Origin: Tetrastigma voinierianum
Taxonomy: Eukaryota; Streptophyta; Magnoliopsida; Vitales; Vitaceae
DNA: 64,000 nucleotides
Direction of reading: 5' to 3'
Assembly: GCA_016808115.1 (NCBI GenBank)
Contig: JAEQBH010000027.1
Span: 124,001 to 188,000, forward strand
The notes beneath the pieces were generated by a model. It worked only from the letters and a program-made list of their open reading frames with translations, was not told the origin of the DNA and made no database searches. Position numbers and translations under genes: made by a program. Below, one piece after another: positions 34,385 to 46,264 of this stretch (position 1 is its first letter; every line of letters starts with the position of its first letter).

Positions 34385-36010
34385 ATGAGAAGACGCCGGA
34401 GACATAGCTTCCGCCCCGTGTGCGCAACCTCTCCCTCCCGCCGGCATCTCCAACCCTAGCCCCCACTCCCGCCTGATGTCACCCCCAGCCTCGTCGGCAC
34501 GTGCCTGGCCCACCGCCGCCGGCCGCCAGGCATCCCATGGTCCCCGGTCGCATCGCTGTCCCTCCCTTGAGGAGGTACCATACCCGAGTTGGCCCCATTC
34601 CTCCTCTCCGCCACATCTTAGGCCATCCCGGAGGGCCCCGCCGTCCAAGAGGGCCCGGACCTCCCACTGTAAGAGTCTCCCCAGCTACAGCCCCTGCAGC
34701 CCTAGTCACCACTCTACCAGTGGCCCCGCTCGGAGATCTCTCCTCCTGACCGTCCCGCATCGAATGTGGCCCTACTTCCACTACAGCCCTATTTCAGGGA
34801 ATGCTGATTGTAGTGAGAGGGATTTACATAGCGAGATTTATTATGATCTCCCGGCCTTCGCCGAAGATCCAGAGTCCAGAGACTCAATGTGTCTAGTGCA
34901 GCGCTACTCCTTGGAGCCATTTATGACACATCGTCGATTTTTCTACCCTCGAGTGGTCATCGAGTTCTACCACACAATGACCTCCAGGCGAGAGCCCAAT
35001 CCGACGACCATTCATTTCACTATAGATGGTCAGACCCGATACTTCGGCCACAGAGAGCAAAATTTACGCTCAATATGCCAGCACCCTCGCCAACTCTAGA
35101 CGATAGACAAAGCAGCCTCATCCCTCGACTGTGGAGATGGTTCGCATATCCCGGATACTTCAAATGAGCCTATTTTGTTTAAGAGACAGCTTCCTCCAAG
35201 ATTGCTCCTCATAGACCATATCCTACGGTCTAATCTTTTCCCGCTCCGACACATGCATGCAGGAGAGAAGCCATTCCTGCCTTTACCCAGATTGTAGGGT
35301 TCGTTCACCTTAATCGAAGCTTATCATGACATCCTTGTTCCACTTTAAGGACAAGGTCCATCGAAAGAGTCTGACCTGAGCTGAGTCCACTCCCCTCATA
35401 TTCCCGAGACTTCTGTGCCAGGTATTAGAGCACATCGGATTCCCTGTTAAGCCTAGGTTAGAGCGCTGTCGTGGTGAGGCTATCCCCATGTTGGACTCAA
35501 AGGCGGACTAGGCCCCACGCTTCACCTCCCACCTCCGTAGCACGAGAACCACAACGATGACCTTCCTACATGGGAGCAGCCTACCTCCACAGAGCATACT
35601 AAGGAGCCTGTGTCAAAGATCCCTGCTTCACTCTAGCTACCACTACTTCCATTCCCACACCCCCTCGCTTCCTTCACGCACTCCAGAGCTCCCGCCACCC
35701 GCAAGATCACAGCCTCACGCATGTCGCGGCCCGGAGCACCCCAAATACACCAAGCAGCATATCACCATTTCTACCTCCTGGACTTCCTCGCCATCATGGA
35801 TGCAGCTCACGCCTTCTCCGTCACTAAAGATCCTTGTGGCTGCCCATACGCCCGGGCCGAGGATGACGGCACCGGGGCCGCACTCGCACGTAATCAGGCT
35901 TATCCGTGCATCCAAAGTCGCCCAGCCTACCCCCGATTTCTTCTACATCAAGAAATCGCTTACATCTTTTGGTTCATCCTATAGTTCCGAAATATTCTTC
36001 GCCTACTAGC
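34385..36010 (+). pseudogene. A-element env-like ORF (plant transposon-protein type), broken
   Basis: The extra ORF after pol, clearly more GC-rich than its surroundings. The frame 34476-35099 (207 codons) has a Ser/Pro/Arg-rich N-terminus and then RDSMCLVQRYSLEPFMTHRR, FFYPRVVIEFYHTMTSRR and TIHFTIDGQTRYFG. These blocks are common in ORFs downstream of pol in grapevine Athila-like elements and belong to the plant transposon-protein domain. Further pieces lie in other frames to about 36000, including a Pro-rich tail. Function is unknown in the family. It is broken by several shifts. Confidence 0.75.
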
Positions 36011-37370
36011 CTCGTATACTCTGACATGCTAGGGCAAAGCAGCGAATAGCAAATTACTCCACTGCCAAAGACTCAAATTACTCTGTGATTTGACGACCTT
36101 CATCGCATTGAGAAGGCACTTCTCTAACTTTCCATCCGAGCCCCATCAGGGACAATGTGATATTTGGTTGGGGTGTGGAGAGTTAGCGAAGGAAGTGACT
36201 TTATACTTTTATTTCGTTGTTCTTGGCAAAGCCCATTTGTATGTTTAGGGCTTGTTGTTTGTTTCGTTATAGTTGTTTGTTTTGTAAAAGTCAAAACATA
36301 GTGATATTCTATACATGTCTATACAACTTATTTTCTCAGCTAAAAAATTGTACCCCTTTTTGTGCCCTTTTTTTTATTGTGGTTTTGCCTCTTTCAGAAT
36401 TGAAAATTGAAACATCACAATGTTATCGAGTGTTAGATTAGTTCCGTGCATGATTAAGTCAACGATTAGTTGAAGTTTCATGGTTTTCGACCTTCTTCTT
36501 CCACTTTTAGCTAACCACACACAGTACACATTAGTTTTCTTCAATAAGCTAAGAAACCGCCAGCCTTCCCTTACTTCCTTTCGCGTAACCTATCCTAGTT
36601 TCGTTGACTACCTGTAAAAGGTTGAGGACCCCCAAGAGAAGAAGGCCAATGAAGTCTTCCAAAAGAAAAAGAAAAGCCGCGATGCTTTGCCTTGAAACCC
36701 AAGCACGGTCCGAGGGGTTTATGACAAAAGTCTTTAAAGCCTGGTGTCCTAAGCCAACTGGTTGGGAGCCGACTTGGGCTGGTCAAGCACGGGTGGACGG
36801 GGTGAGGCTTGAAGGAAGCCAGAGGTGCTAGAGCCAAATCATCCAAAGTCCTGGTAAACCCGAAGAGTTAGTGGTCAAAATATCCTTATGACTTGATGCC
36901 CTAAGCCTTAATTGGTTGGGAGTCATCGGTGAATCCCTGTTACATGGATTTTGGTGAGGTCGCTTCCTCAGCATTGCACCCTACAACACAAAAAGTATGA
37001 AATAAGAGTGGAGCAAAATTTGTTTAGGTTGGTCAATGTTCTAGGTCTTGGTAGTAGCTCGTTGGGGGAGAGAGTAATGCTTTAGTAGCTTATCATAAAA
37101 ACCGATCATATAAACACTTAGATTTTGGTGGAAGCTTCTGTCACTCCTTGAGTTGATACTTTCCGAAACTTGATTCGTATGGCATTCATTCCCAAGATGG
37201 TTATTGTGCAGATTCGTGATTCATTTTGAAGGATAGGCATTATCATTCACAACCTTCTCTCGAAACGCCATTTTTGTGAACATAACTTGCCATTTTTGTG
37301 AACATAACTTCGATTTTGTTTTTTATCAATGTTTCTTTCATTGCTAAGGGACTAGCAATGTAGGCTAGGG
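36011..37370 (+). other. A 3' non-coding region
   Basis: Non-coding sequence between the env-like ORF and the 3' LTR. The phrase GGGACAATGTGATATTTGG (about 36150) is typical of the end of the ORF region. A 24-bp direct duplication ATTTTTGTGAACATAACTT occurs at about 37270-37310. The sequence before the LTR (CTAAGGGACTAGCAATGTAGGCTAGGG) is only weakly polypurine. Confidence 0.6.
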
Positions 37371-38667
37371 TGATTAGTGCTCAAAAGCTTATTTTGAGAG
37401 CCCCGCTTATTGTAGGTTTTCGAAAGCACTTTTGTGTACTAATCAAACAGAATTAACCCAATTGGCACATTGCTGTCCCAAATGATATTTCACTGGACGA
37501 TTTCAGGGCTATTTTTGTAGTTTCGGCAAGTTAATCAAAACCAAAATTTTCGAGTCAATCCAAGCACGAAGAATCCAAGCCGAATCTCAGTTCAAGACTA
37601 AAGCCTAAGGAAATCGGGAGCCATGAACCGAAGAAAATGGCCCACTGGGCAGGTCTCTCGCAGGTTGCGACCGCAACCCGCACTCTCGCAGTTGCGAAAT
37701 TTCGCAACCCGCCTCCGTCCATTTTTACTCCATTTCACCCTTTATGACTTTTCCTAAATTACTCCCTTTGAATTGTTGGCATTTTAGACCTTTGTAATTT
37801 CTGACTCCGAGCACCATATAAGCCCCGCCATGCCTATACGCTTATCAATCACTTTATGCAAAAATTAAATGGAAATCTTTATTTTCCTTAATTTCATTTA
37901 TTTTCTCATTTTCTCTCCCTTTCTCTCACTTTCTCACAAGCCAAACACTCCTTGAGGATGACAACTCAAGGTATGCTTGGCTAAATCCCCTCATCCTTGA
38001 AAAGAAAGGCCACTAGGTCAAGGTTTTAAGGTAAACTGTTGTCCTCTCTGTTTCCAACGCATGCACTTATTATCATTTATGTCTCTGTATCTCACTGTGC
38101 TTAAATCCTTTGATGTACCCCGATTGCCGCACTTGGCAGCTTTAAGGGCTCAGTGGATGCTTACTGCTAGATTCACTGAGGCTCACTTAGTTGCCATTTA
38201 TTTGCTTCTGCAGGTTAGGTCAAAGAATTAATTTTTACTGATTTGAGACATGAATGATCAATAAATGTTGTATCTCAAGAGAAAAACTTTTAGGGTTCGG
38301 TTTTCAAAGCTAAACGGAGATCCGGGTCGAGGAATGACTATAGGTCATCCTCCCCAACGCGAGGAAAAGGACCCGAGGACTTCCCAGTCGCCCTAGAACC
38401 TCAAGCCCACTGGCCAAAGACTTCAAGGAGTTCTTTACCTTCTGCCTCATTCGCTTGCAGTTTTCAAACCTCCAATCACACTGCTAATAAAACCCCAACC
38501 AAAGTGAAATCACCATCTTATATCAATTGTAAATCATTTTGCACGAAGAAAACCTATCCCTGAGTTCGACCCTAAAACTACTATATCATAGCTTAAGCCA
38601 TAGTATGCGAGGGAATCTAGGTTACAAATATTGTTGATTCCGGGTACACCTACTGTGGCACGAATCA
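37371..38667 (+). mobile_element. 3' LTR of element A (1297 bp)
   Basis: It starts TGATTAGTGCTC and ends GGCACGAATCA, then the GTTAC duplication. It holds the perfect 18-bp palindrome GTTGCGAAATTTCGCAAC (37691-37708) and, about 105 bp on, a TATA box CATATAAG (37814-37821). Confidence 0.93.
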
Positions 38668-38672
38668 GTTAC

Positions 38673-39460
38673 ACCCTGGTACGTCGCCCATTTCTATGAC
38701 TCTGCATAGGATGGCGCCTGTTGAGTTGTAGGAACTCAAGGTCCAGATACAGGAGTTGTTGGACAAGGGTTTCATTATACCAAGCACTTCACCTTGGGGC
38801 ACTCCGGTTCTGTTTGCTAAGAAGAAGGACAAGACCCTTCGACTATGAATTGATTACTGACAGTTGAATAGGGTTACGATCAAGAATCGGTACCCCTTAC
38901 CGAGGATTGATGATTTATTTGATCAACTGAGAGGGGCACAGGTCTATTCTAAGATATATCTTCGTACCGGTTATCATCAGCTAAGAGTTAGGGAAGCGGA
39001 TATTCGGAAGACAACGTTTAGGACGCAATACAGGCATTTTGAGTTCACGGTGATGCCATTCGACTTGACGAATGCTCTAGCGGCATTCATGGATCTCATG
39101 CATAGGGTATTCTAACCCTACTTAGATTAGTTCGTCGTAGTCTTTGTGGATGCCATTTTAATCTACTCCCAGTCTGAGGAGGAGCATGAGGATCACTTGA
39201 GGATTGTTCTCTAGGCCCTCAGAGAACATCAGTTGTACGCCAAGTTCAGTAAGTGCGAGTTTTAGCTTATTGAGGTGAGATTCTTGGGACATGTAGTGTC
39301 GCCAGTGTACTGCTGACCCTGAGAAGGTCGGCAGCTTATGAATCGGGGAGAGGCCGGTTAGCCCTTTGAGATACGTAGTTTCTTGGGACTAGTAGGGTAT
39401 TACAGAGATTCAGAGGACTCTTCGATTAGCTACACTTTATGACTTCCAGATTGGACCTAT
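38673..39460 (+). pseudogene. D-element reverse transcriptase, second part
   Basis: Continuation of the RT cut at 17681. HRMAPVEL appears with a stop, then QELLDKGFIIPSTSPWGTPV (38745-38815). The open frame 38864-39115 carries LNRVTIKNRYPLPRIDDLFD, YSKIYLRTGYHQLR and FRTQYRHFEFTVMPFDLTNA. The catalytic YxDD box near 39125-39160 reads as F-V-D-A with frame trouble, so the enzyme is dead. HLRIVL and FLGHVVS lie downstream. Confidence 0.85.
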
Positions 39461-39860
39461 GAGGTCACCCGAGTGGAATGACCTATGTGAGAAGGCATTC
39501 CAGGAATTGAAAAGGATGCTGACTACAACTCCTATTTTGATAGTCCCGAAAAGGGGACAAAGGTATAAAGTGTATTGTGATGCCTCGAAGGACGGACTAG
39601 GATGCGTTTTGATGCAATTCGAGAGGGTAGTAGCTTATGGTTCTCGTGGCAAAGAATCATGAGCTGACATCCCACGCATAACATAGAGTTAGTGGCCATA
39701 GTCTTCGCCTTGAAGATTTGGTGCCACTACCTATACGGTGAGCAGTTCGAGGTGTTTTCAGACCACAAAAGTCTGAAGTATATCTTTACACAGCGGGGCC
39801 TCAACATGATGCAACGTAGATGATCAAGACCGAGATTATGACTTCACTTAGTGATTACCA
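39459..39860 (+). pseudogene. D-element RNase H remnant
   Basis: The frame 39459-39662 has WNDLCEKAFQELKRMLTTTP, VYCDASKDGLGCVLMQ (the catalytic Asp region) and VVAYGSRGKES. After a stop, ELVAIVFALKIW and SDHKSLKYIFTQ follow (39690-39800) in another frame. Confidence 0.82.
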
Positions 39861-41290
39861 TTCCGTAAGGAAATGTGGTACGACGCGCTTCAATCAGAAG
39901 TCACGGGAGTACCGCTAGTAGCTTCCCGGAGTGGCGTATGCTAAAGGTTGTAAGACGCGAGGATATAGGCAGAGATCAAGCTCAGTGGTGTCTTAGGAAG
40001 TTTAGCTTTAGCCGCACCTTCCTACCGAGCAGAGCGATTGAGTCCTGTGCAAGATGCGAGATAGTGTCCATCAGGACTAGGTATAAAGTCAGGAAGGGTG
40101 ACGGCTGTGGGCCATTCTCACATATATGGTAGTCTTCTAGATAGGATGGTCAGGGTTCCCAATGACAGATCTGAGAGAGGAGATCATCAGGGAGTTCCAT
40201 TGCTCTTGATTTTTTGTGCATCCAGGTGGCACGAAAATGTACCATGATCTTCATCGCCAGTATTACTAGAGTGAGATGAAGAGACACGTTGGGGGTTTTG
40301 TTCGACGATGTCTCACGTGTCAGCAGGTAAAGGCTGAGCACCAGAGGCCAGCAAGGCTACTCCAGCCATTGGAGGTGGCAAAGTGGAAGTGGGAACATAT
40401 CCCGATGGATTTTGTGACTCACTTGCCATGGACATCTCAAAAGCATGATGCGGTGTGGGTGATAGTGGACCTGCTTACTAAGTCGGCACATTTTCTGGCC
40501 GTGCGGATGACCTTCACACTGGAGGAATTCTGCAAGTTCTACATTCGAGATATTATACGGTTACATGGAGTGCCAGTCTCTATTGTATCAGACCGGGATC
40601 CCAGGTTAATGAATCACTTTTGGAAGCGTTTCCAAAGAGCCATGGGAACACAGTTGATGATGAGTACTGCTTTTCATCCAAAGAATGTGATGGCCAAATA
40701 AAGAGGACTATAATGAAGTTTTAGAGGACATGTCATGAGCATGTGTCTTGATCTTAAGGGTACTGGAGAGCATTTTCCTCAGGAGTTCGCCTATAACAAC
40801 AGTTATCAGGTGAGTATACAGATGACACCCTATGAGGTTTTGTATGGGAGGCCATGTCGATCTCCGATTTGTTGGACGGAAGTAGAAGAAAGGTCCATAA
40901 CAGTCCCATTTGATTAGAGACACCTTTGAGAAGGTGGATTTGATATGGAAGCGTCTTCTCACGGCTTAGAGCCGGTAGAAGAGCTACGCCGACAAACGGC
41001 GTCGACCTCTAGAGTTTAAGGTAGGTGATCACATTATCTTAAAGGTGATGCCTAAGAGATGAGTGGTTAGGTTCGGTAAGCGGGGGAAGCTATTGTCGAG
41101 ACACATCAGCCCTTCGAGATACTAGAGAGGCGGCACAATTAAGTGTGATCGGTTACACACACTGTCGAGTTTATTCGAAAGGTCCATGAGGTATTCCATG
41201 CTCCTATGCTCTGAAATACACTAGATTTGACTCATGTAGTAGATTGGGGCGAGCTTATTATTGATACGGATGGGACCTTCGAGGAGGGAT
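39861..41290 (+). pseudogene. D-element integrase, broken
   Basis: The open frame 40276-40701 starts with the end of the zinc-binding motif (CLTCQQVKAEHQRPA). It runs through MDFVTHLP, VSDRDPR (second catalytic Asp) and STAFHPKNVMAK, where the family has the Gln-Thr-Asp-Gly-Gln-Ser-Glu segment. The catalytic Glu is lost to a stop and a shift. AYNNSYQVSIQMTPYEVLYG follows at 40790-40850. The C-terminal part (to 41290) is in fragments. Confidence 0.85.
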
Positions 41291-41475
41291 CGGTGTATAT
41301 CATGGATAGCCAGGATCAGGTTTTGTGACGCAAGACCGTGAGGCTAGTAAAGGTGTTGTGGCAACACCAAGGATTGGAGGAGGCAACATGGGAGCGCGAG
41401 GACACGATGCGCGTCACCTATCCTTTCTTGTTTAAGGATAAAGGTACGTGGTTTAGTCGTTTAGTGATTAAATGA
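41291..41475 (+). pseudogene. D-element chromodomain remnant
   Basis: TVRLVKVLWQHQGLEEATWE followed by REDTMRVTYPFLF (41335-41435) matches the C-terminal chromodomain of Tekay/Del chromoviruses. In active elements it guides integration to heterochromatin. Confidence 0.8.
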
Positions 41476-41563
41476 CTAGTTTATATGCATGTGATTGTGT
41501 TCAGTTGCATATGCATGTGATTCGATGTGCATGTGTATGTGAATTTCGGGATGAAATTCCTTT

Positions 41564-41576
41564 AAGGAGGGGAGAA
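41564..41576 (+). promoter_or_regulatory. polypurine tract of D
   Basis: AAGGAGGGGAGAA directly before the 3' LTR, the usual primer for plus-strand synthesis. Confidence 0.8.
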
Positions 41577-43363
41577 TATAAAACCCGAGAAAATTTAAAA
41601 TTTTCTAAGAAATGGCAAGAATAGTAAAATATATAATGGCCTGTAGTTTATAAAATTCTAGGATCTGATGATGAAATGGACCGCGTGGTCGATCTCGCCT
41701 AGTGAAATCTAGTGACCTAGAAAAGTTTCGCTCAATTATGAGACAAATGGAATTTCTACAATTTTGCAGGATTCGAGATCTAGATTTTATTAAAAATCTC
41801 GCAAGTCATGAAATGGTTGAGCTAAGTTCATTTAAAATAAATTGAACTAAAAGAAATGAATCGCTTCGACAGAAGAACTCCGGACCGTGAGGGACACGCA
41901 TGCGAACGGGACCACACAAGTAACTTAAATGAAGTTAGAACAAAAAGGAGAAAAAAGGGCCATTTTTGGTAGGAATCGAAAGAGAGAGAGAGTGAAGAAG
42001 GAGAGAGAGGAGAGAGGGGTTCCACCTTCTCTCTAAGATCTATGGAGCTCGAGTGGTCGTCTCGCGTTGGGCCAAGACTTAAAGTCGGAGTATTCGTTGA
42101 GGGCAATGTGTGGACACCAAAATCAGGAGTTTTCATCTAAGATACAAGCAGAAAGTTCCGCACTGTGGGCTCTCAGCTCCGGTCTTTTAAAGCTTTCATC
42201 TTCGCTCCAAGAGGTAGGAACTCCTTCGGTTTATTTTCCATCTAGGAGTCGTTTTGGTCTTGGTTGAGGCCTAGGGGTTGTTTGGATGGTACTCTCGAGC
42301 ACCAAAAGGAAAAAAAATAAAAAAATCTGCTACGTAGGTCACTATTCATGTGTTTATCGGAGACTGTTCAATGCTTTTGATTAAAGCGATTTATCGAAGA
42401 CTGTCTAATGCTTTTGAATAAAGTTGTTTATCGTAGCTCATCCAATGCTTTTAATAAAGCCGTTTATCGAGATCGCCCAATGCTTTTAATGCTGTTTACT
42501 CCGAGACTGGCCCAATGCTTTTGAATAAAGTTGTTTATCGGAGATTGTTCAATGGCTTTGAATAAAGCGGTTTATCGGAGGATGTCTAATGAATTTTAAA
42601 AACAAAAAGCTTTTGTTTTGGATAAAGGACCATTGGTTGAAATACCAATAGTGAGTTTCTCACTCTAGGCATAAGCATAAAGCGGTGAGTCGGCTTGACT
42701 CTGGTTTAAGAGGGAAATGATAAGGGCTTGCACATGGATATATTGAGTTGCATCTCATTCATGACATGTAGGTTTCATTCTGTGATGGTACTTCGGGGAG
42801 TGTTTATTTGTTGCATGACCATTGCATGCACTTAGGTGGGAGTAGCCCTGTAGGATTTCACTGGCCGGGCATCGCTTCACCCCGCCGTGGGACCCCCTTT
42901 CAGGTATAGGGAATGTGCAGGGAGACAACGCTCACTAGAGGCAGATATTGAGAAAAAATCCGGATTGTGGCTTTGATTTATATTTTATAAAACATGTATT
43001 AGAATGCTTAATTTTGATATATGTTTTGTATAAGAGTGATGTAATTTAAAATCTTATGGACTATGGTTTTATAGCCATGTGCATATATGTTTTAGTATGG
43101 ATAAATGAGCCCTACGTGGCCATTTTTTCTCATATGTGGACCTGGTGAGGTCGTTGTATAATATTGAGCCATGTTGCTATGTAATTTCATAGGTTGTATT
43201 TTGGGTAGAGCTCCCCATACAAAGGAGACTCTGCCCGATTTTTGTTAAATCTTGGGTCCTAGAAAAAAGGGACTCAATGGTGTGGTGTTGAGTTACCCGA
43301 CATCCACGAATCTTCCGCTGATTGACGGGTTGTCAACGAACCCCTTGGATTTGGGGTTTCATA
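41577..43363 (+). mobile_element. 3' LTR of chromovirus D (1787 bp, with internal deletion)
   Basis: It starts TATAAAACCCGAG (decayed TG) and ends GGGGTTTCATA, which is GGGCGTCACA with C-to-T and G-to-A changes. The CCTAT duplication follows. Compared with the 5' LTR it lacks about 935 bp after CACTATTCATGTG (42353), and it has seven rather than five copies of the 37-bp repeat. Confidence 0.88.
42352..42600 (+). repeat. 37-bp tandem repeat in the D 3' LTR, seven copies
   Basis: Same unit as at 14850-15028. Seven imperfect copies; two of the middle ones are shortened to 32-36 bp. Confidence 0.88.
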
Positions 43364-43368
43364 CCTAT

Positions 43369-44295
43369 AGTCTCTCATCTCACACTTACTGCCATAACCA
43401 AGACTCCAGCAAGAAAAGGAAAAGAAAAGTTGAAAGGAATTGAGGAAGGAGGAGACAAGGAGGTTGAAATGAATAATAGTGAACCTAGTGATCAAGCTCT
43501 GGTGATAAGTAAAGAGTAGATAAGAAATGTAAGGCATGGGAGTGCAAGCCCAGATTGAAGTTCCTTACTCAAAGATGAAGCCTTATCGAAGACCAACGAG
43601 AGTTTAAGCAAAAGATCAGCAATGCAAAAAATTTTTAAATGCTGAAAAGAATTGAGCAAGGATTGCTGGAAAGAGACATCTAACTAAGAGCACGATTGGA
43701 GAAAAGAGACCAGTATTTTGAAGAAGATATAAGAAAAATGGACTAGTTTATGGATGAAGCAATCAAGTAGAGAGATTTAGAATGGAAGGAAGAACTAGAG
43801 AAAAGGGATCAACTATGGAGGAATGAATTGAAGTAAAGAGATCAAGTCTATTGGCAAGAGCATTGTAAGATAGATGAAGAAGTGGTAAGGAAATTTGAAG
43901 GAAGAGACAAAGCAATGCATGATGCATTGATCTCTAGAGACCAATTATGGTTAGATAGTCTAGATTCCTTAAATGGCAAACTGAAAGCCATGTACTATGC
44001 TCAAGTTGACATAGGGAAAACTATGGAATCACTTGCTCTAAGGTAAGTTGAGTTGATAAAAGGGAATGTAAAGATGCTAGATTAGGCAATGGCAACAGCT
44101 TCTAGCAAGAAAAACATAGTTGCTCCAAAAATCACAATTTCTGACTACATCCCTTATGTCATTCAACCTCCTTATAAGCATGCTATCCAAGGACCCCTAT
44201 TGTCCTTAGAACCCACAGAGCCCCAAAAAGAACAAAAGAAAAAAGTAATGAATCTTCTTTGCATCTTCCAATCTTATATGAAAGATCCCTTGTAA
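43369..44295 (+). pseudogene. C-element env-like ORF, second part (coiled-coil region)
   Basis: Continuation of the ORF cut at 13117. HLTLTAITKTPARKGKEKLK starts it. Then, across scattered stops, come repeated LLERD/EKRDQ/ELEKRDQLW units (43640-43960) with heptad-like spacing, indicating a coiled coil; GKLKAMYYAQVDIGKTME and LIKGNVKMLD follow. The last open piece (44089-44295) has ISDYIPYVIQPPY. At least four in-frame stops (TAA/TAG) break it. Confidence 0.7.
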
Positions 44296-46079
44296 AATCC
44301 TCCTTTCATATGAATGAATTGTCTTTATTGAATCAGGTATTCATTTAAATTTTTTTTATGCACATTCTTGCATTTGAGTAAACAAACTTCTAACTATGAT
44401 TTGGAATTGTTGGGTTGGATTGAATTGCTGAGCTACTTGTGTTAACATTGCTGAACTAAAAGTGAACGTTTAATCACATTGAACTTCATATTTATATTAT
44501 AGCACAATATCTTTTAAAAACACCAAACAAGCTGAAAAGCACAAAAGGAAATTCTAGGTAGATGATAGGAGCAGAATGACCTCAAAGGAATTGGAAGTTG
44601 TGATGTCAGTGATAATTAGGCTAAAAATTCTAGACTCATGAAGATGTAAACAAGCTGATAATTTTACTTTGCTTGAACATTTCAGTTCTAATTAAGCCTG
44701 AAAACTACACAAGGTCACAAGTACCTTAACAATTGATTTTGCTTGGATTAGGAACATTTTATGAAATCCATCATAATTTTAGTCTTCAAAGTCCTAGAAC
44801 TTGTTAGATTATTAATCAAGACGGAATTATAGGCAACACGACCAATAGGAAGTGATGTAGGTCATCCTTGGAAAGTTTGTACCTTTCAAGCTTACCCTTG
44901 TGATATGCATATGCATATACCCTAGTACCTTATTTGAGCTTAATGTCAATTCTATCATCAAAAGCCAAACGAAAAACCTTAATCCTCCCTTAAATATGAT
45001 CCTTCAGTAAAAAACCTTTAGTTTGCCCAAATTGCATTATGAGTGCATATGAAGTAGACAATGGGACAAGTTTAGGGGAGTACAAATTTGAAATATGAAG
45101 AAGGATGAGAGTAGGGAGTGTAAAAGGAAAATCAATTGAGATGAGGAAATTGAGATAAAGATGCCCTAAAAGATGTGCACAAAAGAAAAGTAAGAAGCTA
45201 AAAAATTACAAAAGTATCAAGAGGGAATGTGTTTTGTCTTGTAGCCTTCCTCCCTTGAGCCATTAAGTTCTTAGTGGTGTTTCAACACCTAGTACCCTAA
45301 TGTCAACTGGTATGAGAGTTACTAACCCAAAGCTCGCTAAGGGTGGTATAAATCTTAAGTAGGCAAAACATTGCACCATTCCCAAAATCTTGCACAAAAA
45401 TGAAAAGAAAAGAGCTTCTTGTATGAGGAATTGAACTCAAAGTTTGAAAGTGGTCAAAAGAAATGCCACAATGGAGAGTATGCAAAAAGATGCACCAAAT
45501 CAAGTTTAGGGGTACTTGAAGGTTGATTTTAGTAGAAAATGGATGATGAGAAGTGGGAGAGCAAAATGTTGAGTAGTATGTGCACCTTGGGTAAACTTGA
45601 GCTTTTAATGTCCAATTATCTACCCAATACCCAAGTCATACATTATAAGCCTAAAAGACCTATTTGATCCTGAAGGTAGTGTTATGCCTACATTAGTGGA
45701 GAATAATATGACCAACAAGCTTATGGGACCTAAGTCAATCTAAGGAGACTTCCATTCTTCTAAATAACATCTCAGAAGATTACCTAACTTGAAAATCTAT
45801 TAAAAAGGAAAGACCAACACACACTCTCAAATCAGGAGTAAAGAACTAAGTTGTTTACAAATTCAGAATTATTTGTGTTGAGTGAACTTCATTAAAAATA
45901 TTTTTTGATTCTAGAATTTAAGTTTTCTTTAGCTCATATCACAATCGGAATTTCATTAAATTCAAGTGTTGAAATATTTGAAAGTGATGATGGAAAGAAA
46001 AATGGCCTTAAAATCTAACTGAATTGCTTAATGACAAGCAAGAAGTCTTTTCTTTGCTTAGGGACAAGCAAAATTTTTA
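44296..46079 (+). other. C 3' non-coding region
   Basis: Non-coding, and homologous to the 3' non-coding half of B (24670-25826). It contains a PPT-like AAGTTTAGGGGAG at about 45068 and ends with the repeated phrase GACAAGCAA before the polypurine tract. No gene. Confidence 0.65.
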
Positions 46080-46092
46080 AGTTTGGGGCAGT
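46080..46092 (+). promoter_or_regulatory. polypurine tract of C
   Basis: AGTTTGGGGCAGT just before the LTR start TGATGAG at 46093. Confidence 0.65.
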
Positions 46093-46264
46093 TGATGAGT
46101 ATGAAACTCATATAACTTTAAGTCCATTTTTACATACATATTTGAGGCCTTAATGCTTAATTTAATGAAAAATTATGGAATCTTCACTGTGCTATTGTTT
46201 TGAAGGAATCTATAGCAAATGAAGCAAAAATAGCAAGAAAAGGTGCTTAAATGACAAAGGCAGG

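Larger units (their letters stand above)
17682..38667 (+). mobile_element. Athila-type element A, interrupted by element B
   Basis: LTRs of 1283 bp (17682-18964) and 1297 bp (37371-38667) frame gag, protease, RT, RNase H, integrase and an env-like ORF. It is flanked by perfect GTTAC duplications (17677-17681 and 38668-38672). On both sides the D reverse transcriptase reads straight through (DFYIKL followed by PGTSPIS). It spans 20,986 bp, of which 9,334 bp are element B. Confidence 0.95.
13118..43363 (+). mobile_element. Chromovirus D (Ty3-gypsy, Tekay/Del-like), interrupted by element A
   Basis: LTRs at 13118-15788 and 41577-43363, a tRNA-Met-type PBS, gag, protease, RT, RNase H, integrase and a chromodomain-like C-terminus lie in the order of chromoviruses. 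The target duplication is cctgt (13113-13117) and cctat (43364-43368), one transition apart. RT is split at 17681/38673 by element A. Without A it is about 9.3 kb, normal for the group. It was inserted into the env-like ORF of C. Confidence 0.9.

Noticed and set aside
34286..34781. Gly-rich minus-strand ORFs
   Set aside because: They are GC-rich shadows of the env-like ORF of A on the plus strand.
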